From Gillisia lutea (GTDB lineage: Bacteria; Bacteroidota; Bacteroidia; Flavobacteriales; Flavobacteriaceae), in assembly GCF_021568705.1 (NCBI RefSeq), contig NZ_JAKGTH010000011.1, positions 62,001 to 126,000 of the forward strand: 64,000 nucleotides of DNA, in the 5' to 3' direction. Every line of letters starts with the position of its first letter. The stretch's first letter is position 1. The notes under the pieces are model-generated. The model saw only the letters and a list, made by a program, of their open reading frames with translations. It ran no database searches and was not told where the DNA came from. Shown in pieces: positions 8,391 to 18,712 of the stretch. A program made the translations under genes and the position numbers.

Positions 8391-9908
8391 ATGCAAAAAC
8401 GCACCCTTAGTTTTTGGGAGATTTGGAACATGAGTTTCGGTTTCCTGGGTATTCAATTTGGGTTTGCTTTACAAAATGCAAATACTTCCCGAATTTTTGA
8501 AACATTAGGCGCCAGTGTAGAGGACATTCCAATTTTATGGATTGCTGCTCCGGTTACCGGGTTAGTGGTTCAGCCAATTATTGGATATTTTAGCGATAGA
8601 ACCTGGACAAGGCTAGGTAGAAGAAGGCCTTATTTTCTTATAGGTGCCATCTTATCTTCTTTAGCGCTATTTGTGATGCCTAACTCACCCAGTTTATGGG
8701 TGGCAGCTGGAACCCTTTGGATCATGGATGCCTCTATAAATATTTCTATGGAACCTTTTCGTGCCTTTGTAGGAGATAATCTTCCAGAGCGCCAACGCAC
8801 ATTAGGGTTTTCCATGCAAAGTTTTTTTATAGGAATTGGAGCTGTAGTGGGTTCATTACTACCTTACATGTTTACAAATTGGTTTGGGGTGAGTAACACT
8901 GCTCCTGAAGGTATTATACCAGATTCTGTAAAATGGTCATTTTATGTTGGAGGAGTAGTTTTCCTATTAGCTGTATTATGGACCGTCATTAAATCTAGAG
9001 AATATTCCCCAGCAGAACTTGCTGCCTTCGATAAGGCCGATAAAGATCTGCAAACAGCACGTGTAGAAATAGTTGATAAGACAAAAAATATAAAGCTCCA
9101 GTTCACTGTGGGGCTTTCCATGGCAATTATAGGGGCATTGGTTTCAGCCTATATTTATCTAAATAATTACACCAAAGAACTTTATATCTTATTTGTAGGC
9201 CTTATTGTAGCAGGAATCCTGTTCGTGATAGTGTCCCAACTAAGAAAACGTGAAATCAGAAATGGCTTTACTATTATAGTTACAGATATGCTTAACATGC
9301 CAAGAGCTATGAAACAACTGGCCTGGGTTCAATTCTTCTCCTGGTTTGCCTTATTTTCTATGTGGATTTATACTACGCAAGCTGTTACTGGACACGTATT
9401 TGGAACGCATGATACAACCAGCGAGGTGTATAATGATGCGGCCGATTGGGTAACAGTGATGTTTACCGTTTATAATGGAGTGGCTGCTGCAGTTGCCTTT
9501 TTATTACCAGTTCTCGCTAGAAGAACCAGTAATAAGTTCACTCATATGCTGGCACTTACTGCCGGTGGACTGGGACTGATCTCTATTTATTTCCTATCTG
9601 ATAAAATAGGACTGCTTATGGCAATGGTAGGAGTGGGTATTGCCTGGGCAAGCATTCTATCAATCCCATATGCTATGTTATCTGGTTCGTTGCCTTCTTC
9701 TAAAATGGGATATTATATGGGAGTTTTCAACTTCTTTATTGTGATTCCTCAAATAGTAGCGGCAACAATATTAGGTTTTCTGGTAAAAGAATTTTTTAAT
9801 AATGAACCTGTGTATGCACTAATAATAGGCGGATGTGCCATGATACTGTCTGGCATTCTTACTCTTAGAGTACAAACACAACGTAAAATTAATATAAGTG
9901 AACAATAG
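8391..9908 (+). CDS. MFS/GPH-type maltose (maltooligosaccharide) transporter
   Basis: Inner-membrane symporter bringing maltose or short maltodextrins into the cytoplasm, where the phosphorylase acts. About 12 membrane segments are seen; the N-terminal part carries family-typical motifs RTLSFWEIWNMSFGFLGIQ, APVTGLVVQPIIGYFSDRTW, LGRRRPYFLIGA and ASINISMEPFRAFVGD, as in the SLC45/sucrose-maltose porter group. I chose the ATG at 8391 (MQKRTLSFW); an in-frame GTG at 8358 would add 11 residues unlike the family and would lie inside the second leader stem. The gene overlaps the beta-phosphoglucomutase gene by 11 bp, indicating one transcript with the phosphorolysis enzymes. Confidence 0.92.
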   Translation: MQKRTLSFWEIWNMSFGFLGIQFGFALQNANTSRIFETLGASVEDIPILWIAAPVTGLVVQPIIGYFSDRTWTRLGRRRPYFLIGAILSSLALFVMPNSPSLWVAAGTLWIMDASINISMEPFRAFVGDNLPERQRTLGFSMQSFFIGIGAVVGSLLPYMFTNWFGVSNTAPEGIIPDSVKWSFYVGGVVFLLAVLWTVIKSREYSPAELAAFDKADKDLQTARVEIVDKTKNIKLQFTVGLSMAIIGALVSAYIYLNNYTKELYILFVGLIVAGILFVIVSQLRKREIRNGFTIIVTDMLNMPRAMKQLAWVQFFSWFALFSMWIYTTQAVTGHVFGTHDTTSEVYNDAADWVTVMFTVYNGVAAAVAFLLPVLARRTSNKFTHMLALTAGGLGLISIYFLSDKIGLLMAMVGVGIAWASILSIPYAMLSGSLPSSKMGYYMGVFNFFIVIPQIVAATILGFLVKEFFNNEPVYALIIGGCAMILSGILTLRVQTQRKINISEQ

Positions 9909-10557
9909 TAAAGGAGTAATATTCGATTTAGATGGAGTAATTGTAGATACTGCAAGGTACCACTATCTGGCCTGGCGAAAGCTGGCAAACGATCTAGGTT
10001 TCGATATTACAGAGACCCAAAATGAAGAATTGAAGGGCGTTAGTAGAGTCGCATCGTTGGAGAAGATCCTGGGATGGGGAAATGTAAGCCTTTCTCAAGA
10101 CGAATTTATGGAGCAGATGGCGATCAAAAATGACAATTATCTCTCTTATATATCGACAATGACAGCGAAAGATATTCTTCCTGGAGTATCTAAGGTCTTA
10201 GATTTTTTAACTGAAAATGAGATTCCATTCGCATTGGGTTCTGCCAGTAAAAATGCGCGAGGTATTTTAGAAAAGATCAACTTGTATCATAGGTTTTCGG
10301 CTATTGTAGATGGAAATAATGTGAGCAAGGCAAAACCAAATCCGGAGGTATTCCTGATAGCTGCGAAGGAATTAGAGATGGCGCCCTCAAATTGCATTGT
10401 GTTTGAAGATTCTGTAGCAGGAGTTCAGGCCGCGAATGCTGCCAATATGGTAAGTATAGGGATTGGAGAAAAATCTGTATTAAATGAAGCAGATCATGTT
10501 TTTTCCGATTTTACGAAAATTGAAATAGAGTTTATTAAAAATTTAGTGACACGTTAG
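9898..10557 (+). CDS. pgmB: Beta-phosphoglucomutase
   Basis: Converts beta-D-glucose-1-phosphate, released by the adjacent maltose phosphorylase, to glucose-6-phosphate. A 219-residue HAD-superfamily enzyme with motif I FDLDGVIVD (nucleophile Asp10, general acid Asp12), cap-domain residues, GSASKN (motif II), a motif III lysine in KAKPNPEVF and motif IV FEDSVAGVQAA. All these match the beta-PGM group rather than general HAD phosphatases. The start is a GTG at 9898 that overlaps the transporter by 11 bp; no ATG precedes the catalytic motif. Only 2 bp separate it from the phosphorylase gene, which fixes its role. Confidence 0.95.
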   Translation: MNNSKGVIFDLDGVIVDTARYHYLAWRKLANDLGFDITETQNEELKGVSRVASLEKILGWGNVSLSQDEFMEQMAIKNDNYLSYISTMTAKDILPGVSKVLDFLTENEIPFALGSASKNARGILEKINLYHRFSAIVDGNNVSKAKPNPEVFLIAAKELEMAPSNCIVFEDSVAGVQAANAANMVSIGIGEKSVLNEADHVFSDFTKIEIEFIKNLVTR

Positions 10558-10559
10558 AA

Positions 10560-12866
10560 ATGAATCAAGATTATATAAAACCGGATAATTGGTCCATCAT
10601 TGAAGAAGGTTTTGAAAAAGGCCGAGTAGAATCTTCCGAAAGCTTATTTAGTATAGGAAATGGTACAATGGGGCAGCGAGCAAATTTTGAAGAAAATTAC
10701 ACCGGGGAGACCTTTCAGGGGAGTTATATTGCCGGTGTATATTATCCCGATAAAACCAAAGTAGGATGGTGGAAGAACGGTTATCCTGAGTATTTTGCCA
10801 AAGTTCTTAATGCGCCAAACTGGATAGGAATAAATGTCTACGTAAATGGCGAGCCATTAGATTTAAACACCTGTAAAGCGATTGAGGATTTTTCTCGCGA
10901 ACTTAATATGAAGGAAGGTTGGTATAAGAGAAGTTTTCTTGCAACTCTTCCAAACGATATTCAGGTAAATGTGATAGCTACTCGTTTCTTATCTATGGAA
11001 TTAGATGAACTTGGAGCTATTAATTATGAGATAAGCCCGGTAAATTCTGATGCCACTATCATTTTTAAACCATATCTGGATAGTGCTATTACCAATACCG
11101 ATGCGAACTGGGAAGAGCGCTTCTGGAAAACCCTGGAAGTTACCACAGATAATGAGCAAGGTTTTATAGTTTCTAAAACTTTAAAGACCGAATTTCATGC
11201 TTGTACGTTCATGCAGTCTCAGGTTTTAAAAAATGGCAAAAAAATCACCTCTTCTTTTCAGGAAGAAGTGCTGGAAGATCAAATCAATTTTAGCTACACA
11301 GTCGATGCTGCAAAAGGTGATAAGGTGAGTTTGCAGAAGTTTGCCGGATATGTAACCGATATGAACCATGACAGAAATGGACTTATTGCTGCATCAAAAG
11401 AAGTACTGATAAAAGGTTTGGAACTTGGTTTTGAACAGTTACTAAAAATGCAGAAGGATTCTTGGGCAAGGATATGGGAGATGGCAGATATCTCAATAGA
11501 AGGGGATGTAAAAGCTCAACAAGGAATACGCTTTAATATCTTTCAATTGAATCAAACATATTCAGGGAAAGACGAACGTTTAAATATCGGTCCTAAAGGT
11601 TTCACAGGAGAGAAATATGGAGGAAGCACATATTGGGATACCGAGGCGTATTGTATTCCATTCTATATGGCTACAAAAGACCAGCAGGTAGCACGTAATT
11701 TACTTTCATATAGATACAATCATTTAGAGAAAGCTATTGAAAATGCCGAAAAATTAGGTTTTTCTAATGGTGCAGCGCTTTATCCTATGGTTACTATGAA
11801 TGGGGAAGAAAGCCATAACGAATGGGAGATCACTTTTGAGGAGATCCACCGTAACGGGGCTATGGTCTTCGCTATTTATAATTATGTGAGATATACTGGA
11901 GATTTCGATTATATCCCTGAAAAAGGACTGGAAGTGATGATCGCAATAGCTAGATTCTGGCACCAGCGCGCTAACTTCAGTAATGATAAAAACAAATATG
12001 TGATCTTAGGAGTTACAGGCCCTAATGAATACGAGAATAACGTACATAACAACTGGTACACCAATTATTTAGCAAAATGGTGTATTGAGTATTGTATGGA
12101 AATGATCGAGAAAGTGAAAGATGGTCACAACGAAGATTATGATAGAGTAATGGGACTGACTAATCTTACCGAGGCCGAATTGTTGAAATGGAAGGAAGTG
12201 GCTGAAGAGATGTATTTTCCATATTCTGAAGAGCATGAAGTTTTCCTTCAGCAGGATGGCTTCTTAGATAAGGAATTGATTCCGGTATCTAAATTAGATA
12301 AAATACACAGACCAATCAATCAAAAATGGAGCTGGGACAGGATCTTAAGGTCATGTTACATTAAGCAGGCTGATGTATTGCAAGGATTCTACTTTTTCGA
12401 AGATCAATTCAGCAAAGAAAGTTTGGAAAAGCATTTCGATTTTTACGAGCCGCTTACCGTACATGAATCTTCACTTTCACCTTGTGTGCATAGTATTCAG
12501 GCTGCAAAATTAGACAGAATGGAGCAGGCGTATGAGTTTTATGTGCGTACCTCAAGGTTGGATCTTGATGATTATAATCATGAAGTGAAAGAAGGTTGTC
12601 ATATAACCAGTATGGCCGGTACATGGATGAGTATTGTTGAAGGTTTTGGAGGAATGCGTATTGCAGAGGATACTTTGTCGTTCTACCCAAGAATTCCTGA
12701 GCAGTGGGATGCTTATTCATTTAAAGTGAATTTTAGAAACCAGATCCTTAAAGTAGATGTTACTAAAGATAAGAGTAGCTTCTCGTTAGAAGGAACCGAG
12801 CCCATTTGTATTTTGGTAAAGGGGAAAAAGTTAGAGGTTAGTCCTAACGCGGCGGTAAGCATATAA
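10560..12866 (+). CDS. GH65 maltose phosphorylase
   Basis: A 768-residue cytoplasmic glycoside phosphorylase (no signal peptide) that cleaves maltose with phosphate to glucose and beta-glucose-1-phosphate. The N-terminal beta-sandwich domain begins with the family pattern SIGNGTMGQRANFEE (31-45). The (alpha/alpha)6 catalytic domain contains GGSTYWDTEAY (354-364), ESHNEWEITFEEIHRNG (417-433) and GVTGPNEYENN with the expected general acid Glu490, equivalent to the acid of Lactobacillus maltose phosphorylase. Trehalose or kojibiose phosphorylases share the fold, but the maltose-type transporter, PGM and amylases around it favour maltose. It directly follows pgmB. Confidence 0.93.
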   Translation: MNQDYIKPDNWSIIEEGFEKGRVESSESLFSIGNGTMGQRANFEENYTGETFQGSYIAGVYYPDKTKVGWWKNGYPEYFAKVLNAPNWIGINVYVNGEPLDLNTCKAIEDFSRELNMKEGWYKRSFLATLPNDIQVNVIATRFLSMELDELGAINYEISPVNSDATIIFKPYLDSAITNTDANWEERFWKTLEVTTDNEQGFIVSKTLKTEFHACTFMQSQVLKNGKKITSSFQEEVLEDQINFSYTVDAAKGDKVSLQKFAGYVTDMNHDRNGLIAASKEVLIKGLELGFEQLLKMQKDSWARIWEMADISIEGDVKAQQGIRFNIFQLNQTYSGKDERLNIGPKGFTGEKYGGSTYWDTEAYCIPFYMATKDQQVARNLLSYRYNHLEKAIENAEKLGFSNGAALYPMVTMNGEESHNEWEITFEEIHRNGAMVFAIYNYVRYTGDFDYIPEKGLEVMIAIARFWHQRANFSNDKNKYVILGVTGPNEYENNVHNNWYTNYLAKWCIEYCMEMIEKVKDGHNEDYDRVMGLTNLTEAELLKWKEVAEEMYFPYSEEHEVFLQQDGFLDKELIPVSKLDKIHRPINQKWSWDRILRSCYIKQADVLQGFYFFEDQFSKESLEKHFDFYEPLTVHESSLSPCVHSIQAAKLDRMEQAYEFYVRTSRLDLDDYNHEVKEGCHITSMAGTWMSIVEGFGGMRIAEDTLSFYPRIPEQWDAYSFKVNFRNQILKVDVTKDKSSFSLEGTEPICILVKGKKLEVSPNAAVSI

Positions 12867-12926
12867 TAATTAATTCAATCTACACTTAGATGTTTTCGCT
12901 AATGAACTATTTAGGTGAAATAACCC

Positions 12927-12959
12927 AGCAGAGTTTATAAAGGCTTTATAAACTCTGCT
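12927..12959. repeat. 33-nt near-perfect palindrome before the susA-like gene
   Basis: Arms AGCAGAGTTTATAAAG (12927-12942) and its exact complement (12944-12959) around a single G. In RNA it would form a very stable 14-16 bp hairpin ending 14 nt before the amylase start codon. It lacks a following T-run, so it is not a canonical terminator; it could block 3' exonucleases and so set different mRNA levels for the phosphorylase and the amylase. Confidence 0.75.
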
Positions 12960-12973
12960 TCATATCTTAATTT

Positions 12974-14815
12974 ATGAAAAAGATCATCGTTTTTTTAGTC
13001 TTATTTATTTCATTTTCAGCATTTTCACAAGTTGAAAAAGTGGAACCTCCATTTTGGTGGAAAGACATGCAGCAATCAAGTCTTCAAATTATGCTTTATG
13101 GAAAAGATATTGCAAAATATGATGTTTCTGTTAGTGATAATATTGTAATAGAGGGAATTACTAAAACCGAGAACCCTAACTACATATTTTTGAATGTAGA
13201 TCTTACAGGAGTTCACACTTCTAACTTTAAGATCAATTTCTCTAACAAAGGTAAAGTAGCTTTCAGCCAGAATTATGAATTGAAGAGCCGCAGAGCAAAT
13301 TCGGCGCTTCGTAAAGGTTTTGATTCCAGCGATGTAATGTACCTTATTATGCCCGACAGGTTTGCGAATGGAAATTCTGAAAATGATTCCAATTCAACCT
13401 TACAGGAAAAGGCCGATAGAAGTATTGCTGGAGGAAGACATGGAGGGGATATTCAAGGGATTATCGATCATTTAGATTATATAGAAGATCTTGGAGCCAC
13501 AGCTTTATGGAGTACACCTTTATTAGAGGATAACGACAAGACCTACTCATATCACACCTATGCGCAAAGTGATGTGTATAAAATTGACCCTAGATACGGT
13601 TCTAATGAAGATTATAAGCGACTTGCCGCCGAGATGCATAAAAAAGATATGAAGCTTATAATGGATTATGTAACCAATCACTGGGGTGCAGAACACTGGA
13701 TGATCAAAGATCTGCCTACTTACGATTGGATTCATCAATTTCCGGGTTATGCTAACTCTAACTACCGAATGACCACGCAGTATGATACCAATAAATCGGA
13801 TATCGATTGGAAATATTGTGTAGATGGCTGGTTTGTTAGCTCAATGCCAGATCTTAATCAGAGCAATCCTTTGGTGTTAAAATACCTGACACAAAATGCT
13901 ATCTGGTGGATAGAATACGCCGACCTGGATGGGTTTAGAGTAGATACCTATTCGTATAATGATAAAGATGGGATCTCAAAATGGACAAAAGCCATCATGG
14001 ACGAGTATCCTAATTTCAATATTGTAGGAGAGGTCTGGATGCACGATCAGGCTCAAATTTCTTACTGGCAAAAGGATAGTCCTATTGGTGCAATTCAGAG
14101 TTACAACTCCTATTTGCCTTCTGTAATGGATTTTACATTGCATGATGCTATAACAGCTATGTTTAATGAGGAAGATGCTTCTTGGGATAGAGGTATGATT
14201 AAAGCTTATGAGAATTTCGTGAACGATTTTCTATATGCCGATATTGATAATATTCTCGTCTTTGCAGGGAACCATGATACTAATAGAATTAACGAAATTT
14301 ACGATGGTGATGTCAATAAATACAAACTGGCCACTACTTTGGTAGCTACTACTCGTGGAATTCCTCAGTTGTATTATGGAGATGAAATTGGAATGCGTGG
14401 AAATAAAGATAAGTTTGGCGATGGTGCTATTCGTCAGGATTTTCCTGGAGGTTGGAACAATGATGAACAATCGGCTTTCACTGAAGAGGGTAGAACCGAT
14501 TTTCAAAATGAATACCATTCCTTCACTAAAAAAATATTAAACTATCGTAAGGAAAATGAAGTTTTACATAAGGGGAAATTGCTCCAGTATTTGCCGGAAG
14601 ATAACATCTATGTTTATTTCAGAAGAAATGAGTCTAGCACTGTGATGGTGATATTAAACAATAATCCTGAAGAAAAGGATTTGGAATTAACTCGTTTTTC
14701 TCAGGGAATTGGCTCTTTTAAAGCAGCTAAAAATATTATAACCGGCTCTGAAATCAATTTGGACGGAAAACTGAAACTTGAAGCCAAGTCACCTTTGATT
14801 TTAGAACTGAACTAA
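12974..14815 (+). CDS. SusA-like GH13 neopullulanase/cyclomaltodextrinase
   Basis: Exported enzyme, probably periplasmic, that cuts imported maltodextrins or cyclodextrins to maltose-size products. A signal peptide (1-18, ending AFSQ) precedes an N-terminal immunoglobulin-like cyclomaltodextrinase domain (about 20-105) and the GH13 barrel. Catalytic positions are visible: GFRVD with Asp324, VGEVW with Glu353, and AGNHD with Asp435; the last barrel strand GIPQLYYGDEIGM is typical. A short C-terminal beta domain ends at residue 613. It starts 108 bp after the phosphorylase, with a strong palindrome between, and is followed after 15 bp by the alpha-glucosidase. Confidence 0.95.
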   Translation: MKKIIVFLVLFISFSAFSQVEKVEPPFWWKDMQQSSLQIMLYGKDIAKYDVSVSDNIVIEGITKTENPNYIFLNVDLTGVHTSNFKINFSNKGKVAFSQNYELKSRRANSALRKGFDSSDVMYLIMPDRFANGNSENDSNSTLQEKADRSIAGGRHGGDIQGIIDHLDYIEDLGATALWSTPLLEDNDKTYSYHTYAQSDVYKIDPRYGSNEDYKRLAAEMHKKDMKLIMDYVTNHWGAEHWMIKDLPTYDWIHQFPGYANSNYRMTTQYDTNKSDIDWKYCVDGWFVSSMPDLNQSNPLVLKYLTQNAIWWIEYADLDGFRVDTYSYNDKDGISKWTKAIMDEYPNFNIVGEVWMHDQAQISYWQKDSPIGAIQSYNSYLPSVMDFTLHDAITAMFNEEDASWDRGMIKAYENFVNDFLYADIDNILVFAGNHDTNRINEIYDGDVNKYKLATTLVATTRGIPQLYYGDEIGMRGNKDKFGDGAIRQDFPGGWNNDEQSAFTEEGRTDFQNEYHSFTKKILNYRKENEVLHKGKLLQYLPEDNIYVYFRRNESSTVMVILNNNPEEKDLELTRFSQGIGSFKAAKNIITGSEINLDGKLKLEAKSPLILELN

Positions 14816-14829
14816 AAGCAATCGCTTAA

Positions 14830-17244
14830 ATGATAGAAACTTTATTCAATATAACAACTAGGCAGTTTATCACCTTGATTTTAGGTTTAGTGATCTTTCA
14901 GACTGCCCATTCCCAAAATCTTGATAGAACTTTTAAGAGTGCTGAAATAGAGGGGGAGTTTGTTGTGGTTAATACCAATGATGGTCAATATCGTTTCAAG
15001 GCGTACACACCAGAGATTATTGAAACTTCCTTTCTTCCTACAGGAGAAACTTTCAATGCCGAATCTCATGCGGTGGTTCTTAAATCTGAATCAGCCTTGG
15101 AGCTTATAGAGAATGAAGCTTCGGTGATTATAGATTCTAAAGGGATCGATGTCATAATTACCAAGAACCCTTTTCAAGTAAATTACTTCTTTCATGATGA
15201 AAAGATCATAGCTGAAGATTTGGGATATTCTAAAGGAGAAGAGCATGAAAAGATCAGTTTAAAAATAAAAGAATACGAGCTTTTATTTGGGGGTGGTGCC
15301 CGTGCACTGGGAATGAATAGAAGAGGACATAAGCTTGAACTTTACAATCGTGCAGATTATGGGTATACTACCAATTCGAAGCTTCTAAACTATACCTTGC
15401 CAATTGTTCTTTCTTCTGAAAAGTACATGTTGCATTTTGATAATGCTCCAATTGGAAGTCTGGATCTGGATAGTGAACATTCTAATACACTCACTTATGA
15501 AACTATAAGTGGTAGAAAGACCTATCAGCTAATTGTAGGAGATACGTGGGAAGAAATGATGAGCAATTATACACTTCTTACTGGAAGGCAACCTTTACCA
15601 CCGCGATGGACTTTAGGGAATTTTTCTAGCAGGTTTGGATATCACTCTCAACAAGAAGTATTAGAAACTATTAATAAGTTCAAGGAAGACAGTATTCCTG
15701 TTGATGCGGTTATTTTAGATTTGTATTGGTTTGGGCACGAGCTAAAAGGCACTATGGGAAATCTTGAATTTGTGAAAGATTCTTTTCCTACACCAAAAAA
15801 AATGATCTCGAGTCTTGAAAAACAAGGAGTGAAAACGGTACTTATTACAGAACCTTTTATTTTAACCACTTCAAAAAAATGGCAGGAAGCGGTATCTAAG
15901 AATGTGTTGGCTACAGATTCTTTAGGCAATCCTTTTAAATATGATTTCTATTTTGGAAACACCGGCTTGGTAGATGTTTTTAAAGAAGCTTCAAAACAAT
16001 GGTTTTGGAATATTTATAAAGAATTTATTGATATGGGTGTTGCCGGATGGTGGGGAGATCTGGGCGAGCCTGAAGTTCATCCTGAAGCACTTCAACATGT
16101 AACAGGAACCGCCAATGAAACGCATAATATTTATGGGCATACTTGGGCTAAGATAATATCAGAGGGCTATAAAAGAGATTTCGCTGAGGTTCGTCCGTTT
16201 ATTTTAATGCGTGCCGGAGCTGCCGGATCACAAAGATTTGGACTCATCCCTTGGTCGGGCGATGTAAGTAGAAGTTGGGGTGGTTTAAAATCACAATCGG
16301 CTATCTCTCTTCAAATGGGAATGCAGGGTTTGGCTTATATGCATTCAGACCTGGGAGGTTTTGCGGGAGACTTGGAAGATGATGAATTGTATGTGCGTTG
16401 GCTACAATATGGTGTATTTCAACCGGTATTCCGTCCGCATGCCCAGGAAGCTGTGGCATCTGAACCAGTTTTTAAGAAAGCTGAAACCAAAGCATTGGCA
16501 AAGAAAGCAGTAGAATTACGCTATGCCTTGCTACCTTATAATTACACCCTGAGTTTTAAAAATCATACTACTGGAATTCCATTAATGCGTCCGTTGTTTT
16601 TTGAAGAAAATCAAAATTACAAGTTGTATAATATTTCCGATACTTATTTATGGGGGAGAGATATCTTGGTTTCTACAGTTACCGATTCGGGTCTTGAAGA
16701 GAAAGAAGTGTACTTTCCTATCACTTCAAATTGGTATGATTTCTATACCGGAAAAAAATATGCAAAGGGACAAACCAGGACCATTCAGCTAGAAAAAGAT
16801 CATATACCTACCTTTATTAGGGGTGGGGCATTTATTCCTCTGGCGAAAGCTATGCAAAATACGGAGGAATATAAGGTATCAGCTTTAAATGTGCATTTCT
16901 ATTTTGATGAAGAGGTAAATGCTAGTAAAGGCGAAATCTACAATGATGATGGCGCAAGTCCTAAAGCGTTTGAAAAGGGGGAATATGAACTTTTACATAT
17001 GACTTCTAAATACAACAAAGAACAACTAAGTTTCAGTTTTGAGAAAGAAGAGGGAGCTAATTTCAAATCGGAAATCAAGAAGTTAGATGTAATAATACAT
17101 AATATAGAAGATGAGCCTAAAGTAATAAATGTTGATGGTAAGGATATAAAATTCACTTATAATCAGGTGAAAAAAACCATTCAATATCAAATAGAATTAA
17201 AGAAAGATTTAACCACAGTAACAATTAAATTAGATAAAAAATAA
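14830..17244 (+). CDS. GH31 alpha-glucosidase
   Basis: Removes terminal alpha-linked glucose from maltodextrins, probably in the periplasm. An N-terminal hydrophobic stretch (about 12-28) ends in AHSQ, fitting a cleaved signal peptide. A galactose-mutarotase-like N-terminal domain is followed by the GH31 barrel (about 255-600): WTLGNFSSRFGY, the nucleophile Asp410 in GWWGDLGEPE and the acid/base Asp478 in WSGDVSRSW. C-terminal beta domains include GGAFIPLA and a DUF5110-like tail. Length of 804 residues is normal for the family. It is between two GH13 genes in the same operon. Some GH31 enzymes of this type are SusB-like in role but differ from SusB, which is GH97. Confidence 0.94.
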   Translation: MIETLFNITTRQFITLILGLVIFQTAHSQNLDRTFKSAEIEGEFVVVNTNDGQYRFKAYTPEIIETSFLPTGETFNAESHAVVLKSESALELIENEASVIIDSKGIDVIITKNPFQVNYFFHDEKIIAEDLGYSKGEEHEKISLKIKEYELLFGGGARALGMNRRGHKLELYNRADYGYTTNSKLLNYTLPIVLSSEKYMLHFDNAPIGSLDLDSEHSNTLTYETISGRKTYQLIVGDTWEEMMSNYTLLTGRQPLPPRWTLGNFSSRFGYHSQQEVLETINKFKEDSIPVDAVILDLYWFGHELKGTMGNLEFVKDSFPTPKKMISSLEKQGVKTVLITEPFILTTSKKWQEAVSKNVLATDSLGNPFKYDFYFGNTGLVDVFKEASKQWFWNIYKEFIDMGVAGWWGDLGEPEVHPEALQHVTGTANETHNIYGHTWAKIISEGYKRDFAEVRPFILMRAGAAGSQRFGLIPWSGDVSRSWGGLKSQSAISLQMGMQGLAYMHSDLGGFAGDLEDDELYVRWLQYGVFQPVFRPHAQEAVASEPVFKKAETKALAKKAVELRYALLPYNYTLSFKNHTTGIPLMRPLFFEENQNYKLYNISDTYLWGRDILVSTVTDSGLEEKEVYFPITSNWYDFYTGKKYAKGQTRTIQLEKDHIPTFIRGGAFIPLAKAMQNTEEYKVSALNVHFYFDEEVNASKGEIYNDDGASPKAFEKGEYELLHMTSKYNKEQLSFSFEKEEGANFKSEIKKLDVIIHNIEDEPKVINVDGKDIKFTYNQVKKTIQYQIELKKDLTTVTIKLDKK

Positions 17245-17254
17245 ACTGAATATT

Positions 17255-18694
17255 ATGAATAAAATAGCATTAACCTTTGCAGCAGTAGCCCTTATGGCGT
17301 CCTGTAAAGAAAATAAGCAGGAAGAAAAGACAGAAGAAGTCCAGGAAGTGGAAGTTCTGGGACCGATGTCGGAAGATAATATGGAGAATGCCGTGATCTA
17401 CGAAGCCAATATCCGTCAGTATTCTCCAGAAGGAACCTTTAATGCCTTTACCAAAGATATACCGCAATTGAAGGATCTTGGTGTAAAGGTGATCTGGCTA
17501 ATGCCTGTGTATCCAATTTCTGTAAAGAATAGGAAAGCTACCGGGGGTGGTTTTGTTTCTGATATTAAAGATGAAAAGGAACGGGAAAAGTATTTAGGAA
17601 GCTACTACGCAATTTCCGATTATACCGATGTGAATCCTAATTTTGGGACGAAAGAGGATTTCCAAAATCTAGTAGACACTGCACATGAGAATGGAATGTT
17701 CGTAATCTTGGATTGGGTAGCAAACCATACGGGTTGGGATCATAACTGGATAAAGGAACATCCTGAGTATTACACTCAAAATGAAAAGGGTGAAATAATC
17801 GATCCTATAGATCCTACTACAGGGAAATCTTGGGGTTGGACAGATACTGCCGATCTAAATTATGACAATAAAGAACTTTGGGAAGCTATGACTGCCGATA
17901 TGAAATATTGGGTAGAGAATCATAATATCGACGGGTTTAGAAGTGATGTAGCCGGGGAAGTACCTACAGAATTCTGGGAACAAGCAGTTACCAAAATCGA
18001 AGAAGTAAAACCAATATTTATGCTTGCTGAATCAGAAAAGAAAGATCTATTTCATAAAGCCTTCGACATGGGATATAACTGGGAAGGTCACCACATTATG
18101 AACAAGATCGCGCAGGGTGAAGAAACAGCAGAAGACTGGAATAAATATATGACTAAGATCGATTCTGTTTACCAAGAGGACGATATGTTAATGAATTTTA
18201 TTACCAATCACGATGAAAATTCATGGAGTGGAACTGTACAAGAACGCATGGGAGATGCTTCTGAGGCAATGCTTGCACTTAGCTTCACAGTACCGGGAAT
18301 GCCACTTATCTATAGTGGTCAGGAATATGATATGGATCATAGGTTGTTATTTTTTGAAAAGGACAGTATTCCAAAGACCAAAGGAAAAGTTTGGCCTGTA
18401 TTGGTTAAATTAGGAAAACTGAAAAATGAGAATCCTGCATTGAATGGCGGGAAAGAAGCTGCAGCTTATAAACCTTTGGAGACTTCAGCGAGTAAAAAGG
18501 TTTTGGCTTTTGAAAGAGAAAAGGCTGGAAATAAAGTGGTTTATATTGCGAATATGAGCAAGGAGCCAGTAAAATTCAGTGTTAATGCCGAAGGATCTTT
18601 TGAGGATTATATGAGTGCTGAAAAAGTAGAATTACAGGCAGGAAAAGAAATGGAATTAAATGCCTGGGAATATAAAATATTGATTAATAGATAA
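17255..18694 (+). CDS. GH13 alpha-amylase family lipoprotein
   Basis: A 479-residue lipoprotein amylase: signal peptide with lipobox MASC (Cys17), then a Glu/Lys-rich linker and a GH13 barrel. Region I is DWVANHTG (153-160); the nucleophile Asp231 lies in GFRSD, acid/base Glu259 in LAES, and Asp320 in TNHDENSW. The short barrel B domain and a small C-terminal beta domain are present. It is the last gene of the rightward operon, 10 bp after the GH31 gene, and is followed by a strong terminator. Substrate may be maltodextrins in the periplasm or at the surface; the membrane face of the lipid anchor cannot be told from sequence. Confidence 0.93.
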   Translation: MNKIALTFAAVALMASCKENKQEEKTEEVQEVEVLGPMSEDNMENAVIYEANIRQYSPEGTFNAFTKDIPQLKDLGVKVIWLMPVYPISVKNRKATGGGFVSDIKDEKEREKYLGSYYAISDYTDVNPNFGTKEDFQNLVDTAHENGMFVILDWVANHTGWDHNWIKEHPEYYTQNEKGEIIDPIDPTTGKSWGWTDTADLNYDNKELWEAMTADMKYWVENHNIDGFRSDVAGEVPTEFWEQAVTKIEEVKPIFMLAESEKKDLFHKAFDMGYNWEGHHIMNKIAQGEETAEDWNKYMTKIDSVYQEDDMLMNFITNHDENSWSGTVQERMGDASEAMLALSFTVPGMPLIYSGQEYDMDHRLLFFEKDSIPKTKGKVWPVLVKLGKLKNENPALNGGKEAAAYKPLETSASKKVLAFEREKAGNKVVYIANMSKEPVKFSVNAEGSFEDYMSAEKVELQAGKEMELNAWEYKILINR

Positions 18695-18712
18695 TAGTTT
18701 TCATAATTAGTT

